NCBI RefSeq assembly: GCF_004193775.1
Contig: NC_041021.1
Coordinates: 34,483,718-34,547,717 of the forward strand
DNA from: Glycine soja
Taxonomy: Eukaryota; Streptophyta; Magnoliopsida; Fabales; Fabaceae
Reading direction: 5' to 3'
Length of the DNA: 64,000 bases
Part shown: positions 34,440-46,740 of the stretch, in pieces
Layout: the number at the start of each line of letters is the position of its first letter
How positions within the stretch are numbered: the stretch's first letter is position 1
The notes under the pieces: generated by a model
What the model was told of the DNA's origin: nothing
Database searches by the model: none
The model's input: only the letters and a program-made list of their open reading frames with translations
Translations under genes and position numbers: made by a program

Positions 34440-35590
34440 AACTAGAGGTAAAAAAGGAGAAGTGGCTCTCAGATTGATATTAGTAAAGCTTTTGATTGGA
34501 TTAGTGGGATTACTTTGTCATGGCCGAGATGGACTTTCACTAGAAATGAATTAGTTGGATGAAACCTTGTTTAGATACAGTTCACTATTCTATCCTAATA
34601 AATGGGAATCCTATGAGAAATATTTTTCATGGGAGAGGTCTTAGATAAGGTCACCAAGTATCACTCTATTTGTTCATTATTTGTAAAGAGAGGCTTTCCA
34701 CACGCTTAAGGAGAGCAAAAAGTGAGGGATAGATTCATGGTGTCAAGGTGTATAGAGGGATTCCAAGCCTCTCACACCTTTTATTTGTTGATGATTATTT
34801 GAGAGATATTTTTAACACTTATGAGAAAGCATTAGGGCAAACGATTAACCTTTGTATATCAGAAATATTCTATAGCACCAACACCTCTCAAGCTCTCAAG
34901 CAAAACATCTCATCTTTGGGGGTCACTAATCAATTGGGAAGACGCAAGTACCTAGGGCTACCATCAATAATTGGCAGAAGCAAAAAATGTGTTAAGCTTC
35001 ATGAAGGATAGAGTATGGGCAAGAATAAATCATTGGTTATGGAAGTATCTCTCAAAAGTGGGTAAGGAAACTTTAGTTAAGTCATGTGCTCAAGCAATCT
35101 CATCTTATTGTATGAGTGTATATTTGTTACTTGTGTCCCTTGAAGATCAAATACAAAAGATAATGAATGGCTTTTGGTGGGGAAATAAAAAAGGCGTATC
35201 TAAGAGGTGTTAATTGGCTAAGTTGGGAGAAAATAACAATGAAAAAGGAGTTTGGTGGAATGGGATTTCAAAATCTCCATGGTTTCAAAATCTCTATAGT
35301 AACAAAAGTTCTCAAAGTAAAATATTTCCCAAGTGGTGAGTTCTCATAAGCCAAACTAGGGTACAATCCAAGTTATGTATGGTGTAGCATTCACGCTTTG
35401 TAGGTTCTTGTCAAGGAAGGAATGCAATGGAGATTGGGAAATGGACACCAAATAAATGTTTGGAACCAACCTTGGCTTAAGGCGGCAAGATTCCATGCTA
35501 GCATCCAAGTTCACGATTAGGTTCCACAATGTATTCTTTCTCTTATTTTAAATGAAATGAATTAAGTGATTTTCGAAGAAAAAAAAAAGT
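34440..35590 (+). pseudogene. 5'-truncated L1-type LINE reverse transcriptase fragment
   Basis: Frames broken by stops and shifts read DISKAF(D) near 34470, NGNPMRN, the catalytic-box remnant LLFVDDY (near 34780), ALGQTINLCISEI, GRRKYLGLPSIIGRSKK, RINHWLWKYLSKVGKETLVK, AISSYCMSVYLL, IMNGFWWGN and GGMGFQNLHGF: reverse-transcriptase palm to thumb and the zinc-knuckle-linker region of plant LINEs. The 5' part, including endonuclease, is absent. The 3' end is a run of about 10 A at 35579-35588. It stops about 340 bp before the TML start codon, so it sits in or beside that promoter. Confidence 0.85.
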
Positions 35591-35930
35591 TTTCCACTGA
35601 ATGAAGCTAATTTATGGGCTCTCTGGATGGATCGGCCCAAGATTATTCGTAAACCAAAGGGGGAGAGAACAAAAGGTTCGCCAAAAAACAAAAACACAGA
35701 GAAGCAAAGAAAGGGAAGCATCGGTGCCAGATTCCTGTAGCGAATCCAATAATCAGTCCTCCACCACACTCAGATCTGCGAGTCTTTCTTGGGTTTCTCT
35801 GTGTTGTGTGCAAATTCAATGTTCAATTTCAAATTTTCTCTGAATTCAAACGGTTTAGTTTAAGTGTATGAGATCATCAGAATTTCCCATCGGAAACTGG
35901 AACCCTAACCGAACTTGATCCGAATCTCCA

Positions 35931-37823
35931 ATGTCTTGTCTAGCGCTTTCCCTGCAACCTGCAAATGGACCCGACATCCTTCTCCAGACGCGCGAGTGGT
36001 TCCCTCCCTCACGCGCCCTCGGCGCCCTCTCCGCCTTCCGCCAGACGCGCCGCGCCTTCGCCGCCAACAAGCATTCCGCGCCCGACGACGCTTACGCTGC
36101 GGAGTCCATCGGCGACGATCCCCTGGCGGCGTCCAGCGGCCAGGTCATCGTCGGTGTCGAGAGCCGCTACCGCGTCGTGTACCGCCTCGTGAACGGCATT
36201 TACGTGCTCGGCATCACCGTCGCCGACCACGACAACTCGGTGAACGTGTTCGAGTGCATCCACATCGTCAACCAGGCCGTGAGCGTCGTGGTGACGGCGT
36301 GCCGCGGCGTCGACGTCACGCCGGAGAAGCTCAGCCGCAAGTACGCCGAGATCTACATGGCCCTCGACATCGTCCTCCGCGGCGTCAGCAACATCCGGCT
36401 CGCCGCCATGCTCGCCACCATGCACGGCGAGAACATCGCCAAGATGGTCCACTCCGCCATCGACACCGAGAACAAGATCCGCGGCGCCGAAACCTGGGCC
36501 TCCGCGGAGGTGCACTCCCTCGAGCACCAGGCCGGAATCGACGCCTTCACCACCGCGACCTTCGAATTGCCGCCGGAGACGCTCGAAGCCGGCGACGAGG
36601 TTGCGGCCAGCCTGGCCCCCGCGGCGCCAGAGCCGCAGGAGGAGCTGCAGCAGAAGCAGGAAGAGCCTCAGGTGGAAAAGGATCCTTTTGCAGCGAGTGA
36701 TGCAATTAATAAGCCACAAGAGCTTGTCGAAGGGTTCAAGAAAACAAAGGATCCTTCTGGTACTGATTTAACCTCAGCGTTGGAGGGGCTTGATGTTACA
36801 ACATTGCCCCCTCCCGAGGCTACTCAATCCACGCAAATAAATGTGGAGGGTTTTGAAGGGAACTACGGTGGTGTTGAGTTTGGGCATGAGCAGGCTTCTA
36901 TTGGAGAAGCTTTTGAAGGTTTCAATGATGCTTGGGGTGGTGGACTTGATCCTTCTGAGTTTGTGGGTCCAACCAAGCCTAATAAACCGCTAGGGCTTGG
37001 TGGTGTTGAATTGTTGCAGACTGGACCTGATGCTGCTCCTAAAGCGGCGGGTGAAAGCGGTGCAGGAACTCCACTTGAGAACTTGTTGGTGAAGAAAACT
37101 GACATGAGGGGTCCTGAGATGTATATCTCGGAGGAGATTAGTGCCGAGTTCAGGGAATCGTTGCTTGCTAGGGTAGGTTTGATGGGTGTTGTTTACCTCA
37201 GAACTTTGCCACCCAAAACCACTGGTGATAAGGAAACTGAATTTTCATTCCAAATTGAGGGAACGGAAGCTGTTAAAAGATTTGTTATACAGAGTTCGCG
37301 TGTTAGTAGCCTTGGCAATGGGCTGTTTCATGTGAGGACTGCGGCCTCTGAGGAGCCGATACCGATTATGAAGTATAGTTTGGTTCCTAGGTTGACACCT
37401 TTGCCTTTGAGGGTTCGGCTTACAAAACGGCATACTGGGAGTTTGCTTTCTGTTATGATACAATATGCCTCAAATCCTGATTTGCTAGTTCCCTTGCATG
37501 ATGTTACATTCACTCTGAAACTGCCTGTTGACCCGACACTGTTGAAGGTTTCTCCAAAAGCTGTGTTAAATAGGACTGAAAGAGAAATTAAATGGCTTGT
37601 GCCAGAGATTCCATTGAAGGGCTCTCCTGGCAGGTTGAGAGTACGGATGCCAGTAGATTCTAACGAAGATGATGAAGAAATTGAGGTGGTTGGTTATGTG
37701 AAATTTTCTGAGCAAGTAACTCAGTCATTATCTGGAGTTTCTATACGGCCTGCTTCGGATTCTAAGACAGACTTCTACGAGGTTAGTCACACACTTGAGA
37801 GTGGGGTATACATGTGCAATTGA
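35931..37823 (+). CDS. TML: TML, muniscin-like subunit of the TPLATE endocytic complex, 630 aa
   Basis: One uninterrupted frame of 630 codons. Residues about 60-190 form an AP-mu-like longin region (QVIVGVESRYRVVYRLVNGI, DHDNSVNVFECIHIVNQAVS, YAEIYMALDIVLRGVSNI). A flexible Gln/Glu/Pro-rich linker follows with an endocytic DPF motif at residues 251-253 (KDPFAASDAI). The C-terminal mu-homology domain spans residues about 395-630 (MYISEEISAEFRESLLARVG, RTLPPKTTGDKETEFSFQIE, LLVPLHDVTFTLKLPVDPTL, EREIKWLVPEIPLKGSPGRL) and ends SGVYMCN. TML is part of the plasma-membrane TPLATE complex that works with AP-2 and clathrin. The Met at 35931 is chosen as the first ATG of the frame. The first 740 bp are strikingly GC-rich, unlike the rest. 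A LINE remnant abuts the 5' region. Confidence 0.93.
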   Translation: MSCLALSLQPANGPDILLQTREWFPPSRALGALSAFRQTRRAFAANKHSAPDDAYAAESIGDDPLAASSGQVIVGVESRYRVVYRLVNGIYVLGITVADHDNSVNVFECIHIVNQAVSVVVTACRGVDVTPEKLSRKYAEIYMALDIVLRGVSNIRLAAMLATMHGENIAKMVHSAIDTENKIRGAETWASAEVHSLEHQAGIDAFTTATFELPPETLEAGDEVAASLAPAAPEPQEELQQKQEEPQVEKDPFAASDAINKPQELVEGFKKTKDPSGTDLTSALEGLDVTTLPPPEATQSTQINVEGFEGNYGGVEFGHEQASIGEAFEGFNDAWGGGLDPSEFVGPTKPNKPLGLGGVELLQTGPDAAPKAAGESGAGTPLENLLVKKTDMRGPEMYISEEISAEFRESLLARVGLMGVVYLRTLPPKTTGDKETEFSFQIEGTEAVKRFVIQSSRVSSLGNGLFHVRTAASEEPIPIMKYSLVPRLTPLPLRVRLTKRHTGSLLSVMIQYASNPDLLVPLHDVTFTLKLPVDPTLLKVSPKAVLNRTEREIKWLVPEIPLKGSPGRLRVRMPVDSNEDDEEIEVVGYVKFSEQVTQSLSGVSIRPASDSKTDFYEVSHTLESGVYMCN

Positions 37824-38639
37824 TTTTGTAATCATAGTTCATTAATAGGTGTTGTACTTTTTCATTTTGTGGTCATGAGATTTATGGTTTGGTTGTGTTT
37901 ATAGCATTCTTGGATATGGATCATGTACCTTGAACTCTAGAATTATCTGAAAATCTTTGTTTCTCTGTTGTTATGGCTGTGAATTTACATCAATGGATTG
38001 TATTTGGTCTTCACAAATCACAATTGACAATACATTACTTGAAAGTACTTACTAATAACATTCTAAAGATATTGACAGTAACTGGGAATTATAGATCCTT
38101 GAAAAGCTGGTGTGAAGTGGTACTGTTGCTACTCCCCGTGCTGCATTTTAAGTTATTTTAAATGAACATTCCCGAGGCATATGCAGAAGGCACAAATTAA
38201 TGCTTTAATATTTAGATTGGTTCAGATAATTTTCAAAAACTTCTTATTCTATGTATCACTTTAAATGGACACACTAGGCAAGGGTTTTTCTTTCTGGATT
38301 GGGTAATGGATAATAAACTAGTACAGTGCCAAGCAAGATTATGTTAAATTAGGAAATAGCCACTCTAATAAAGGAAAGAAAATTTTGAATTTTTGTTTCT
38401 AGAATTCAATCCCTCTCTTTTCTTTCCACTTTCCCCCTAACCAAAACAAAAGAAAATATATTATCTGTTTTTCTTTCTTTCTGATTTCTTCCCTCCCATC
38501 CAAACATATCATAAAGTAAAATTTTCTATATAAGTGAGCAAAGGGCCCTCGAATATTAGAAGGTTGAAGGCTAAAATCACTTTATTTTAAATTTAAATCA
38601 TGGGTAAATATGCCTTACTTCTCATTTTAGAGTTTAGAA
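37824..38639. other. 3' flank of TML
   Basis: AT-rich; contains the likely TML 3' UTR. No gene seen. Confidence 0.5.
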
Positions 38640-40435
38640 ACTAGTTCACTTTAAGCCCATTAAATTTTGTTGCAAAGTGGGTCACGAAGGGAGGGTGAAA
38701 TAAAATTAAATAAATTATTTTGCAAAAAAAAATTTGGGAAGTTGTCACCAATGTTTATTTAAGAAAAATGTCGGGAAAATTAAAAAGATAAGGAATGGTC
38801 TACGATTTGAGGAAAAAAGGATTTTGAAGTCGTTTACGCACGGAGAAGGTGTTAGCACCTAACACGTAGTATTTTAAAAAATAAAGTGACTTTTTAATTA
38901 TTAACTTCCCTTGAGAATATGAATTATGTTTGTTATATTTTTGTTTATTTGTGTGTTGGGTTGGTTTTATTTTATTATATTATTTTTTTTTTAAGATTTT
39001 GGTTTCGTGGTAAACTTTGTGAATTCAAACAAGTCGAAAATCCAATACGACATTCACAAAATTTATTCACACTTTATTGAAACACTGTCAACTAAGTCGG
39101 AGACCCAACATGAGGTGCACATGCGTGAATCAAAAAATACTAATGCAAACTTACAAAAATAAATAAATAATTGACATAGTGCTACGAAATCAAATAAATA
39201 GAATGAAAATAAAAAGAGATAGAATAAAAGTGGGAAGTACACTCAGTAATTAAGGATGCGAGATTAAAAATGGGGAAATAAGATAAATAACAAGATATTT
39301 ACAATATATTATTAATTAAACTAACTAGGCAATGAAAAAAAGAAAATCACATTGAAAGATAAAATAAACGATAGAGACAATAAAGAAATAAAATAAAATA
39401 AAGAGATATCCACTAATATTTATAATTATTTTTACTTTTTTTGTTAAAGTCAAGTGGATGACTTTGACGTAGTCAACACTGACTGAGTGCTGACATGGCG
39501 GGCTAGGTCACCAATCTAAGTGGCAGGGTGCATATATAAAGGAGGGGGTGTAACCATCAGTATTTATTTTATTTCAGACTTCGCAAAGATGGACTAGGCC
39601 CAACATGAAAGAAGGTGCATGTGTTTAAAAATAGAATGTACATAGTGGTTTTCGTTTTATTTCAAACTTAAAAGAAATAGGTTAGGCCCAACAGAAAATG
39701 GAAGTGTATATATAAACAGGGGCGTGTAAAAAGTAATGTTCTTTTTTTAGGGTTAAGGTTGGAATCGGGTCAAGGCGACCCAACCCAAGCCGCAATTAGA
39801 CAACAGGGTTGAAAAACCCTAAGTGTCTCACCCCAAAACGGCACAAAAAAGGGAAAACCACCACGGAGGGTGGTAAGGGCCCCTAACGCCACTGGCGAAG
39901 GGCTCAAGGGCACGAGGCCGCCACGAGGTAACGACGATGGCACGGCGACGTGACACGACCCCACTGGAGTTGGCAAAAGAAAATGGAAACGTATCACGGA
40001 TGAAGAAGACAAAGAAAAGGCTTTTGAACAATGAAATGAAATAAAACATCAAGAGAACAACATTGTCAACCTATACAGATCTCGCCGGCAGCCAAGGTGC
40101 TCATTGGCTAGATGAAACGAACCAAATAGCAGATCACAAAAAGGAAAAGAATGTAAAGAATGAGAGAGAAGAAGAAAAGTAAAAGGGAGAGCAAAGAGAG
40201 AAGAAATGAGCAAAGAAGATGAGACAACAAGGGAATATGTGATACCTTGGAGACCCCTCTCCCTTCTCTGATGGCGATGCCAAATGGTATCCCTTCGTTA
40301 GTATATTTTTCTCCTTGAGATCCGTGTCATTTCTCAGTGCATTCAATGCAGAGACTTCCCCCTTTTATGCACTATGCTCCTTCCTCTTGACCTAATGGGC
40401 TCTGCTTGAGAGCCCAATAGGTCACACCGTGTATA
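38640..40435. other. Noncoding retroelement-like sequence
   Basis: Contains phrases seen in legume LTR-retrotransposon noncoding regions: GGGAAGTTGTCACCAATGTT, GTCGTTTACGCACGGAGAAG with GTGTTAGCACC, and a promoter-like CATATATAAAGGAGG at about 39530 after a GTCAAC/GCTGACATGG-rich stretch. No reading frame is meaningful, and LTR borders were not found. The class (possibly a gypsy noncoding region or solo LTR) is a weak guess. Confidence 0.35.
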
Positions 40436-40632
40436 TTTTTTCTTTTGTTTTTTTTTCATTTTTTTTACTATTCTTTTTTTCTCTTTTTTTAATACTTTTT
40501 TTTTGGTTTTTTTGTTCTCTCTTTTTTATTTTCTTATACGTTTTCTCTCTTTTTTTTTCTTCTTTTTCTCTTTTTTCTTTTTTTGTCTTCCTTTTCTCTC
40601 TTTTTATTTTATTTTTTTTATATCCTTTTTTG
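40436..40632. repeat. Nearly pure polypyrimidine tract on the plus strand
   Basis: About 200 bases of T runs broken by C, with only scattered G and A. The open frames seen on both strands (Phe/Ser-rich and Lys/Glu-rich) are artefacts of this composition. Confidence 0.85.
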
Positions 40633-41345
40633 GGTGGAGGGAGAGGAGACCCAAACAAAATTCAGGTTTGAAAATTTTATTAGATGCTAGAGTTGTTATG
40701 TTGTGGAGGTAACTTAAAATTTTACTAGTTTTGTATTTGTATTACTCATCCATGTCATTTTAGACTCTAGAGGTCCTCAAGTCATGAGAACTGAAATTTA
40801 ACAATAATAGAGCATTTTTTCCTATCATTTACTTGTATAATGTGTCGTAAATTAACAAAGTAATGTAATGCTTCCTAATCTTTCTTTGTCCTACATTACC
40901 CATCTTAATACTAATACAATGGTGTTCATATATGGTAGAAATTGAAAGGGTTGTCAATAGCATGCTATGGTGGGGCGTAGCAGCCCTAGCCACTATTTAC
41001 ACTGCCATAGTGTTGCACTTCACTATAGCACAGCCAAAATAGTGGCATTTCATGGTGCTATGGCACAACTATGCTGATGGTGTCCAAGATCCTAAGAATG
41101 GCTTATTAGATTAAAATTTTTAACCTGTGATGATACAAACTACAAAACAAAACACGGGTCATTAACAAAATGTAGAAAAACAAAAATCAAAATGTACCTC
41201 CAGCCATTACCATGAAAGAACTATCTTGTTTTGGTTCTTCCAAGCTCTCACTCTTTCTCTCTATAGATGGTATATCAGACGAAATTAGAAGAGGTGATCT
41301 TAGGGACCAAATACATGTGTTATATATAGGCATTCTACCATCAAG
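40633..41345. other. Spacer beside the copia element
   Basis: AT-rich with a GCTATGG/CCATAG-rich patch at about 40960-41070. The part from about 41190 to 41345 may belong to the element's 3' LTR (TATA-like sequence CTATATATAA on the minus strand near 41325), but its end was not located. Confidence 0.35.
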
Positions 41346-41780
41346 AATGCATTTAGTAGTCATTACCACTCATTAGTGGTCATTACCAACCATTAGTAGC
41401 CATTCAATATTTGACTTCTCAATTCCAAAACTAGTGGAGCATTTGATTTTCCAAAACGTACAGACCAAATTATTACATTTTTTTCACTTGGTCCAAACGT
41501 TTTGACTCAATGTTTAAAATATGTCAATGTTCAATCTTCTTAAGAAATGAATATATGAATCATAGTGATAGTTTCTCTTATAACGAGTAATATCATCCAT
41601 GTATTACAATATGCTCAATTTCCCAAGCAGTATACTTAAAGTGGTAATAAAACTTAAATGAATAAACCCAATGTTTATTCTTGGTCAAAAACATAATTTT
41701 TCTCAAATAAATCAATGTGCACTTGAATATGAGAAAATATCACAATATAAAAGTTTCAACTCTAACCTGTATGTATATAA

Positions 41781-44700
41781 TCATAAGGTGGAACCAAGTC
41801 TTACTCTTTCTATATGATCCTTGAATTTAAATGGTGGCATACCCTTAGTTAAAGGATCAGCGATCATCGACTCAGTGCTTATATGCTCAATGACCACTTT
41901 CTTGTCTTTTACTCTTTCTCTGATGGCTAAGTACTTAATGTCGATGTGCTTACTTCGACTTCCACTTTTGTTATTCTTAGCCATAAAGACAGCAGCTAAG
42001 TTATCGCAGAAAATTCTCAAAGGCCTTGAAATAGTATCAACTATCTTTAGCCTAGAAATGAAACCCTTAAGCCATACACCATGTGATGTAGCCTTAAAAC
42101 AAGAGACAAACTCAGCTTCCATGGTAGAAGTAGCAGTCAAAGTCTATTTAACACTCCTTCACGAAATAGCTCCAACAGCCATCATGAAAATGTACCCAGA
42201 TGTTGATTTGCAAGAGTCAACACAACTAACAAAGTCTGAGTCTGAATAACTAATCACATCTAGATTGTCTGTCTGTCTATACATAAGCATGCAATCTTTG
42301 GTCCGCTGAAGGTACCTCATCACTTTCTTAGCAACTCTCTAGTTGTCAATACCTGGATTACTCTGATATCTTCCTAACATTCCAACTACAAAAGCAATGT
42401 CTGGCCTTGTGCACACTTGAGCATACATGAGGCTTCCAACAACTGAAGCATAAGGAATGTTTTTCATTTGTTCCCTCTCAAAGTCATTCTTTGGGCATTG
42501 ATTCAAATTAAACCTATCACCCTTCACAATGGGAGCAACACTTGGTGAACAATCTTTCATCCGAAATCTCTCTAAAATTTTGTTAATATTTCTTGTGATA
42601 GACCTAAAATACCTCGAGGTCTATCTGTATGAATCTTAATGCCGATGACATAAAATGCATCACCCATATCCTTCGTGTCAAAATTCTTAGAGAGAAATTG
42701 TTTCGCCTCATGTAGCAAATCCCGATCATTGGCTGTAAGTAAAATATCATCTACATATACAACAAGAAAACATATTTTACTCCCACTGACCTTGTGGTAT
42801 ATGCATTGATCCATGGGATTTTCATCAAAACCAAATGAAGAAATTATCCCATAAAACTTATGGTACCACTGATGGGAGGCTGGTTTTAAACCATATATAG
42901 ATTTATTAAGCTTGCAAACTAAATGCTCACCACTACTAGAGGAGAAGCCTTTAGGTTGTTTCATATAAACCTCCTCCTCTAAATCACCATTAAGAAAGGT
43001 TGTTTTCACATCCAGTTTTTGCATCTCAAGGTCAAAATGAGCAACTAATGTCAAGATAATACGAAGAGAATCTTTCTTAGATACAGGATAAAAAGTCTCT
43101 TGTGTAGTCGATTCCTTCTTTTTGAGTAAATCCCTTAGCAACGAGTCTTGCCTTGTATCTCTCAATGTTGCCTAATGAATCTCTTTTGGTCCTAAAGACC
43201 CATTTACAACCAATGGCCTTTGCCCCATTAGGCAACTCTACAAGGTTCCAAACTCCGTTATTCTGCATGGAATTCATCTCATCCTTCATGTCATCATACC
43301 ATAAATTTGACTCTTTACAAGTCATGGCTTGATCAAATGTTTTAGGATCATTTTCAGCTCCAATATTATAGTCAGATTCTTACAAATATATAATATAATC
43401 ACTAGGAATAACTGATTTTCTTACTCTAGTAGACCTCATAAATGTTGCATCAACATTTTCTTGGGGATCATGTTATTCAGCTAGTTGTTCATCATTTTCA
43501 AGAATTTGAAAATCAACTTGATCTACTGGATTATCAGCAACAGGTTGTGGAATGCCAGTCATATGTTGTTCATCATCCATTTAAACTTAAGGGGTATGAA
43601 TTACAACCAATCTTTCACTTGATGTGGAAGGTTAAGACTCTATATAATCAATTTCAGAACCTAAGTCCCTTAATTGGTCACTCCCACTGATCAAATCATT
43701 TTCAACAAACTTGGCATTTCTTGATTCAACAATCCTAGTAATATGATATGGATAATAAAACCTTTAACCTTTAGACCTTTCGGCATATCCAATGAAATAT
43801 TCACTAATAGTCCTCGAGTCAAGTTTCTTCTCTTGTGGGTTATATATTCTCACCTCAGACAGACAACCCCAAACGCGCATATGTTTCAAACTTGGTTTCC
43901 AACCTTTAAACAATTCCAAAGTTGTCTTTGGGACAGCCTTGGTTGGAACACGGTTTAATATATACACTATCATCTTTAGTGCTTGAGCCCACAAGGATTT
44001 AGGAAGATTGGAGTTGCTAAGCATACTCCATACCATATCCAATAATGTTTGGTTCCTTCTTTCTGTCATACCATTCTGATTTGGAGAACCATGCATAGTG
44101 TACTGGGCAACAATCTCATGTTCTTGAAGAAACTTTGCAAAAGGACTAGGTGCTTGTCCATTCTTAGTATATATGCCATAATATTCTCTGCCTCTATCTG
44201 ATCACACTATTTTTATTTGCTTGCCACATTGGTTCTCAACTTCAGCCTTAAAGACTTTGAAGGCATTCAATGCTTCATTTTTGTTATGAAGCAAATAAAC
44301 ATTCATATATTGTGAATAATAATCTATAAAGGTGATAAAATATTTTTGACCACGTGCATCCATATCTGAATAACAAATATTAGTATGAATTATTTCTAAT
44401 ATGTTTGAACTTCTGTTAGCACCTTTCTTAGACATGTTGGTCTGCTTACCCTTAATGCAATCCACACAAGTCTTAAAGTCATCAAAATCTAGAGTATTGA
44501 GTACCCCATCTTTCACTAGCCTTTCAATCCTCTCAATGGAGATATATCCTAATCTTTGGTTCCATAACATAGAGGAATTCTCATTAATATTACACCTTTT
44601 AATGTCAGTTTGAACATGCATTGAACTATAAGTGGCATAATTTTACAAACCAAGAAGATAAAGACTATCAGACAAGATACCATTCCCAACACATTCAAAA

Positions 44701-45847
44701 TTATAAAATAACTCAAATGATGTGTCTTTAAAATTAAAGGAACACCCAAAAGGTACGAGTCTAGAAACAGAAATCAAGTTTCAAGAAAAACTTGGTACAT
44801 AAAAGGTCCTCTCTAATTTCAAAATAAAGCCACTACTTAAACTTAAAATGCAAGTTCCAATAGCCTCCACAGGTGAGCCTAGCTTATTGCCTGATAAAAT
44901 GCTTTGCTCACTTCCCACTAGTTTCCTTAGATTTTGCATACCCTGTAAAGAATTTGCAATATGGATCGTAAATCCAGAATCAATCCACCATGTATTAATA
45001 TTAACACTAACCATATTAGATTCATAACATACTAATAAGATTGATTTATCTTTCTTCTCAAGCCATTTCTAGAATCTAGAGCAATTCTTCTTCATGTGTC
45101 CCTTCTTCTTACAAAAGAAACACTTTGTCACCGCTTGAGGTGGTATTTTATCATTCCCCTTCTAATTAGCTTGAGACTAGCTGTTTTTTTCTTCCCACAA
45201 GTCTTTGTTAGCAATCCACTCTCATCCATCTCCATTACAAGCCTTTCTTTTTCCTAAACACATATGGTCATTAATTCATTGATAGACCATTTGTCCTTAT
45301 GTGTGTTGTAGAAAATCTTAAACGGCCCATATTCCTGCAGAAGGGTGTTCAAAATGAAGTGCACCAGGAAGGACTCAGACATATCAATTTCCAATTTTTT
45401 AAGTTGATCTGAAATATCTCGCATTTGTATTATGTACTCACGCACACCTTTCACACTGGTAAGCCGAAGAGAGGAGAACTTCATGATAAGAGTGCTTGCT
45501 AAAGCCTTATCTGAAGTGATGAACTGGTCATCAATGGCCTTAAGCAAGTCTCAGACCTTTTCATGTTGGTCGACATAACCACATATCCCAAGCGAGATTT
45601 TGGTCTTAATGAACATCATGCTGAGCCAGTTGGATCACTCTCACCGCTCATATAGCGCAACATCAGCTAAGCTACTTTTTTCAGTGATTGCAGGTGATTC
45701 GTCTTTCCTTATAGCATAGTCTATGTCCATCCACCACAATTGCAGAAGAATTATCTCCTTCCATATCTTATAGTTATCTCCTTTGAGTTCGAGAACATCA
45801 CATTGGATATCAGAAAAACTAACCGTTTGAGAAGCTACAAAATCCAA
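41781..45847 (-). pseudogene. copia gag-pol polyprotein, several stops and lost active-site residues
   Basis: Gag begins MDFVASQTVSFSD at 45847; a second gag block is at 45547-45254; a CCHC knuckle (CFFCKKKGHMKKNC) lies near 45120-45080. Protease retains WWIDSG near 44980. In integrase the usual zinc-binding histidines are replaced in LWNQRLGYIS, and the first catalytic Asp position reads HTNIC; the later Asp (FIDYYS) and Glu (NGMTERRNQ) remain. Reverse transcriptase has KLDVKTTFLNG and YVDD at 42757-42746. RNase H (42140-41781) has TATSTMEAEF and ADPLTKGMP. Stops and shifts separate the blocks. The product would normally drive reverse transcription and integration; this copy cannot. Confidence 0.85.
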
Positions 45848-46455
45848 AGGCTTATGTCAAAATTTGAGGCAAATTAATCTTAATTGTATGTTTTACCAAT
45901 GTAAACATACCATAAAATTAAATCTTGTGACATAAAAATTGCTTGTGGGCTAAATTTTTAATTCAATAAGGAACAATTAAACTTTATGATAGAATAATCA
46001 AATTACATACTCAAATTCATGCTTTACGGGAACAACATGAAAATAATTTAATTTTTTATCGCAAATATTCACTTTATGATAAAATTGAAAAATTATACAT
46101 ACCTCATGATCCCTGTTGGTAAACCATGAAAAATGATATATCATTTTATCCTAATTAATTATACAAATATAATAAAAATTCTTGTGGGATAAAATTCATT
46201 ATATAAAGTACAATTAATCACAATATTATGTCTAATTCCTTATATGATCTTTAAACAACTTAATATATAATTTTAATCGAATTATAGATGTTCTGGCTAA
46301 TCTATAATTAATCAAAATTATAAAGATCACTTAGACATAAAAGTTAATCATATGAAAATAAATCATATTATGCATTTTAAGATCACGATATAATACAATG
46401 ATAAATAAAATTCTCATATATAATTTCATAATTGAAACATAATATTATGCATTTG

Positions 46456-46459
<4 letters not shown>

Positions 46460-46489
<30 letters not shown>
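46460..46489. repeat. (TA)n microsatellite in the copia leader
   Basis: About 15 uninterrupted AT dinucleotides. Confidence 0.9.
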
Positions 46490-46491
<2 letters not shown>

Positions 46492-46740
46492 TAAAATAAA
46501 TTTTTTTCAGAATATATTTATGCATAAAATAAATCAAAACTCCATAAATGGTAAAGATAAACAAAATAAGGATATAAGATATGAAAAAGAAATATATATC
46601 AAAAAATATTCAACGTGGCTTGCGCATATTATAGTATATGTGATACCAAATGTTACATTTAGTAGCAATTACCACTCATTAGTGGTCATTACCATCCAAT
46701 ATTACATGGCCTTCTATCTATAGTAATTATTCATGTCTCA

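Larger units (their letters stand above)
41346..46740 (-). mobile_element. Ty1-copia retrotransposon, degenerate
   Basis: A minus-strand gag-pol region (45847-41781) is flanked by matching sequence: ACCACTCATTAGTGGTCATT within a longer similarity at about 41346-41420 and again at about 46655-46705, which marks LTR remnants. Domain order gag, protease, integrase, reverse transcriptase, RNase H is that of copia. The similarity between the two flanks is short, so at least one LTR is truncated or rearranged; target duplications were not found. Confidence 0.8.

Noticed and set aside
36009..36719. Long open frames overlapping TML on the opposite strand and in another plus frame (35915-36700)
   Set aside because: They exist only where TML is GC-rich and stops are rare. 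They encode His/Arg/Asp-rich low-complexity chains with no domain, and TML itself is clearly conserved.
40422..40712. Phe- and Lys-rich open frames on both strands
   Set aside because: Produced entirely by the polypyrimidine tract.
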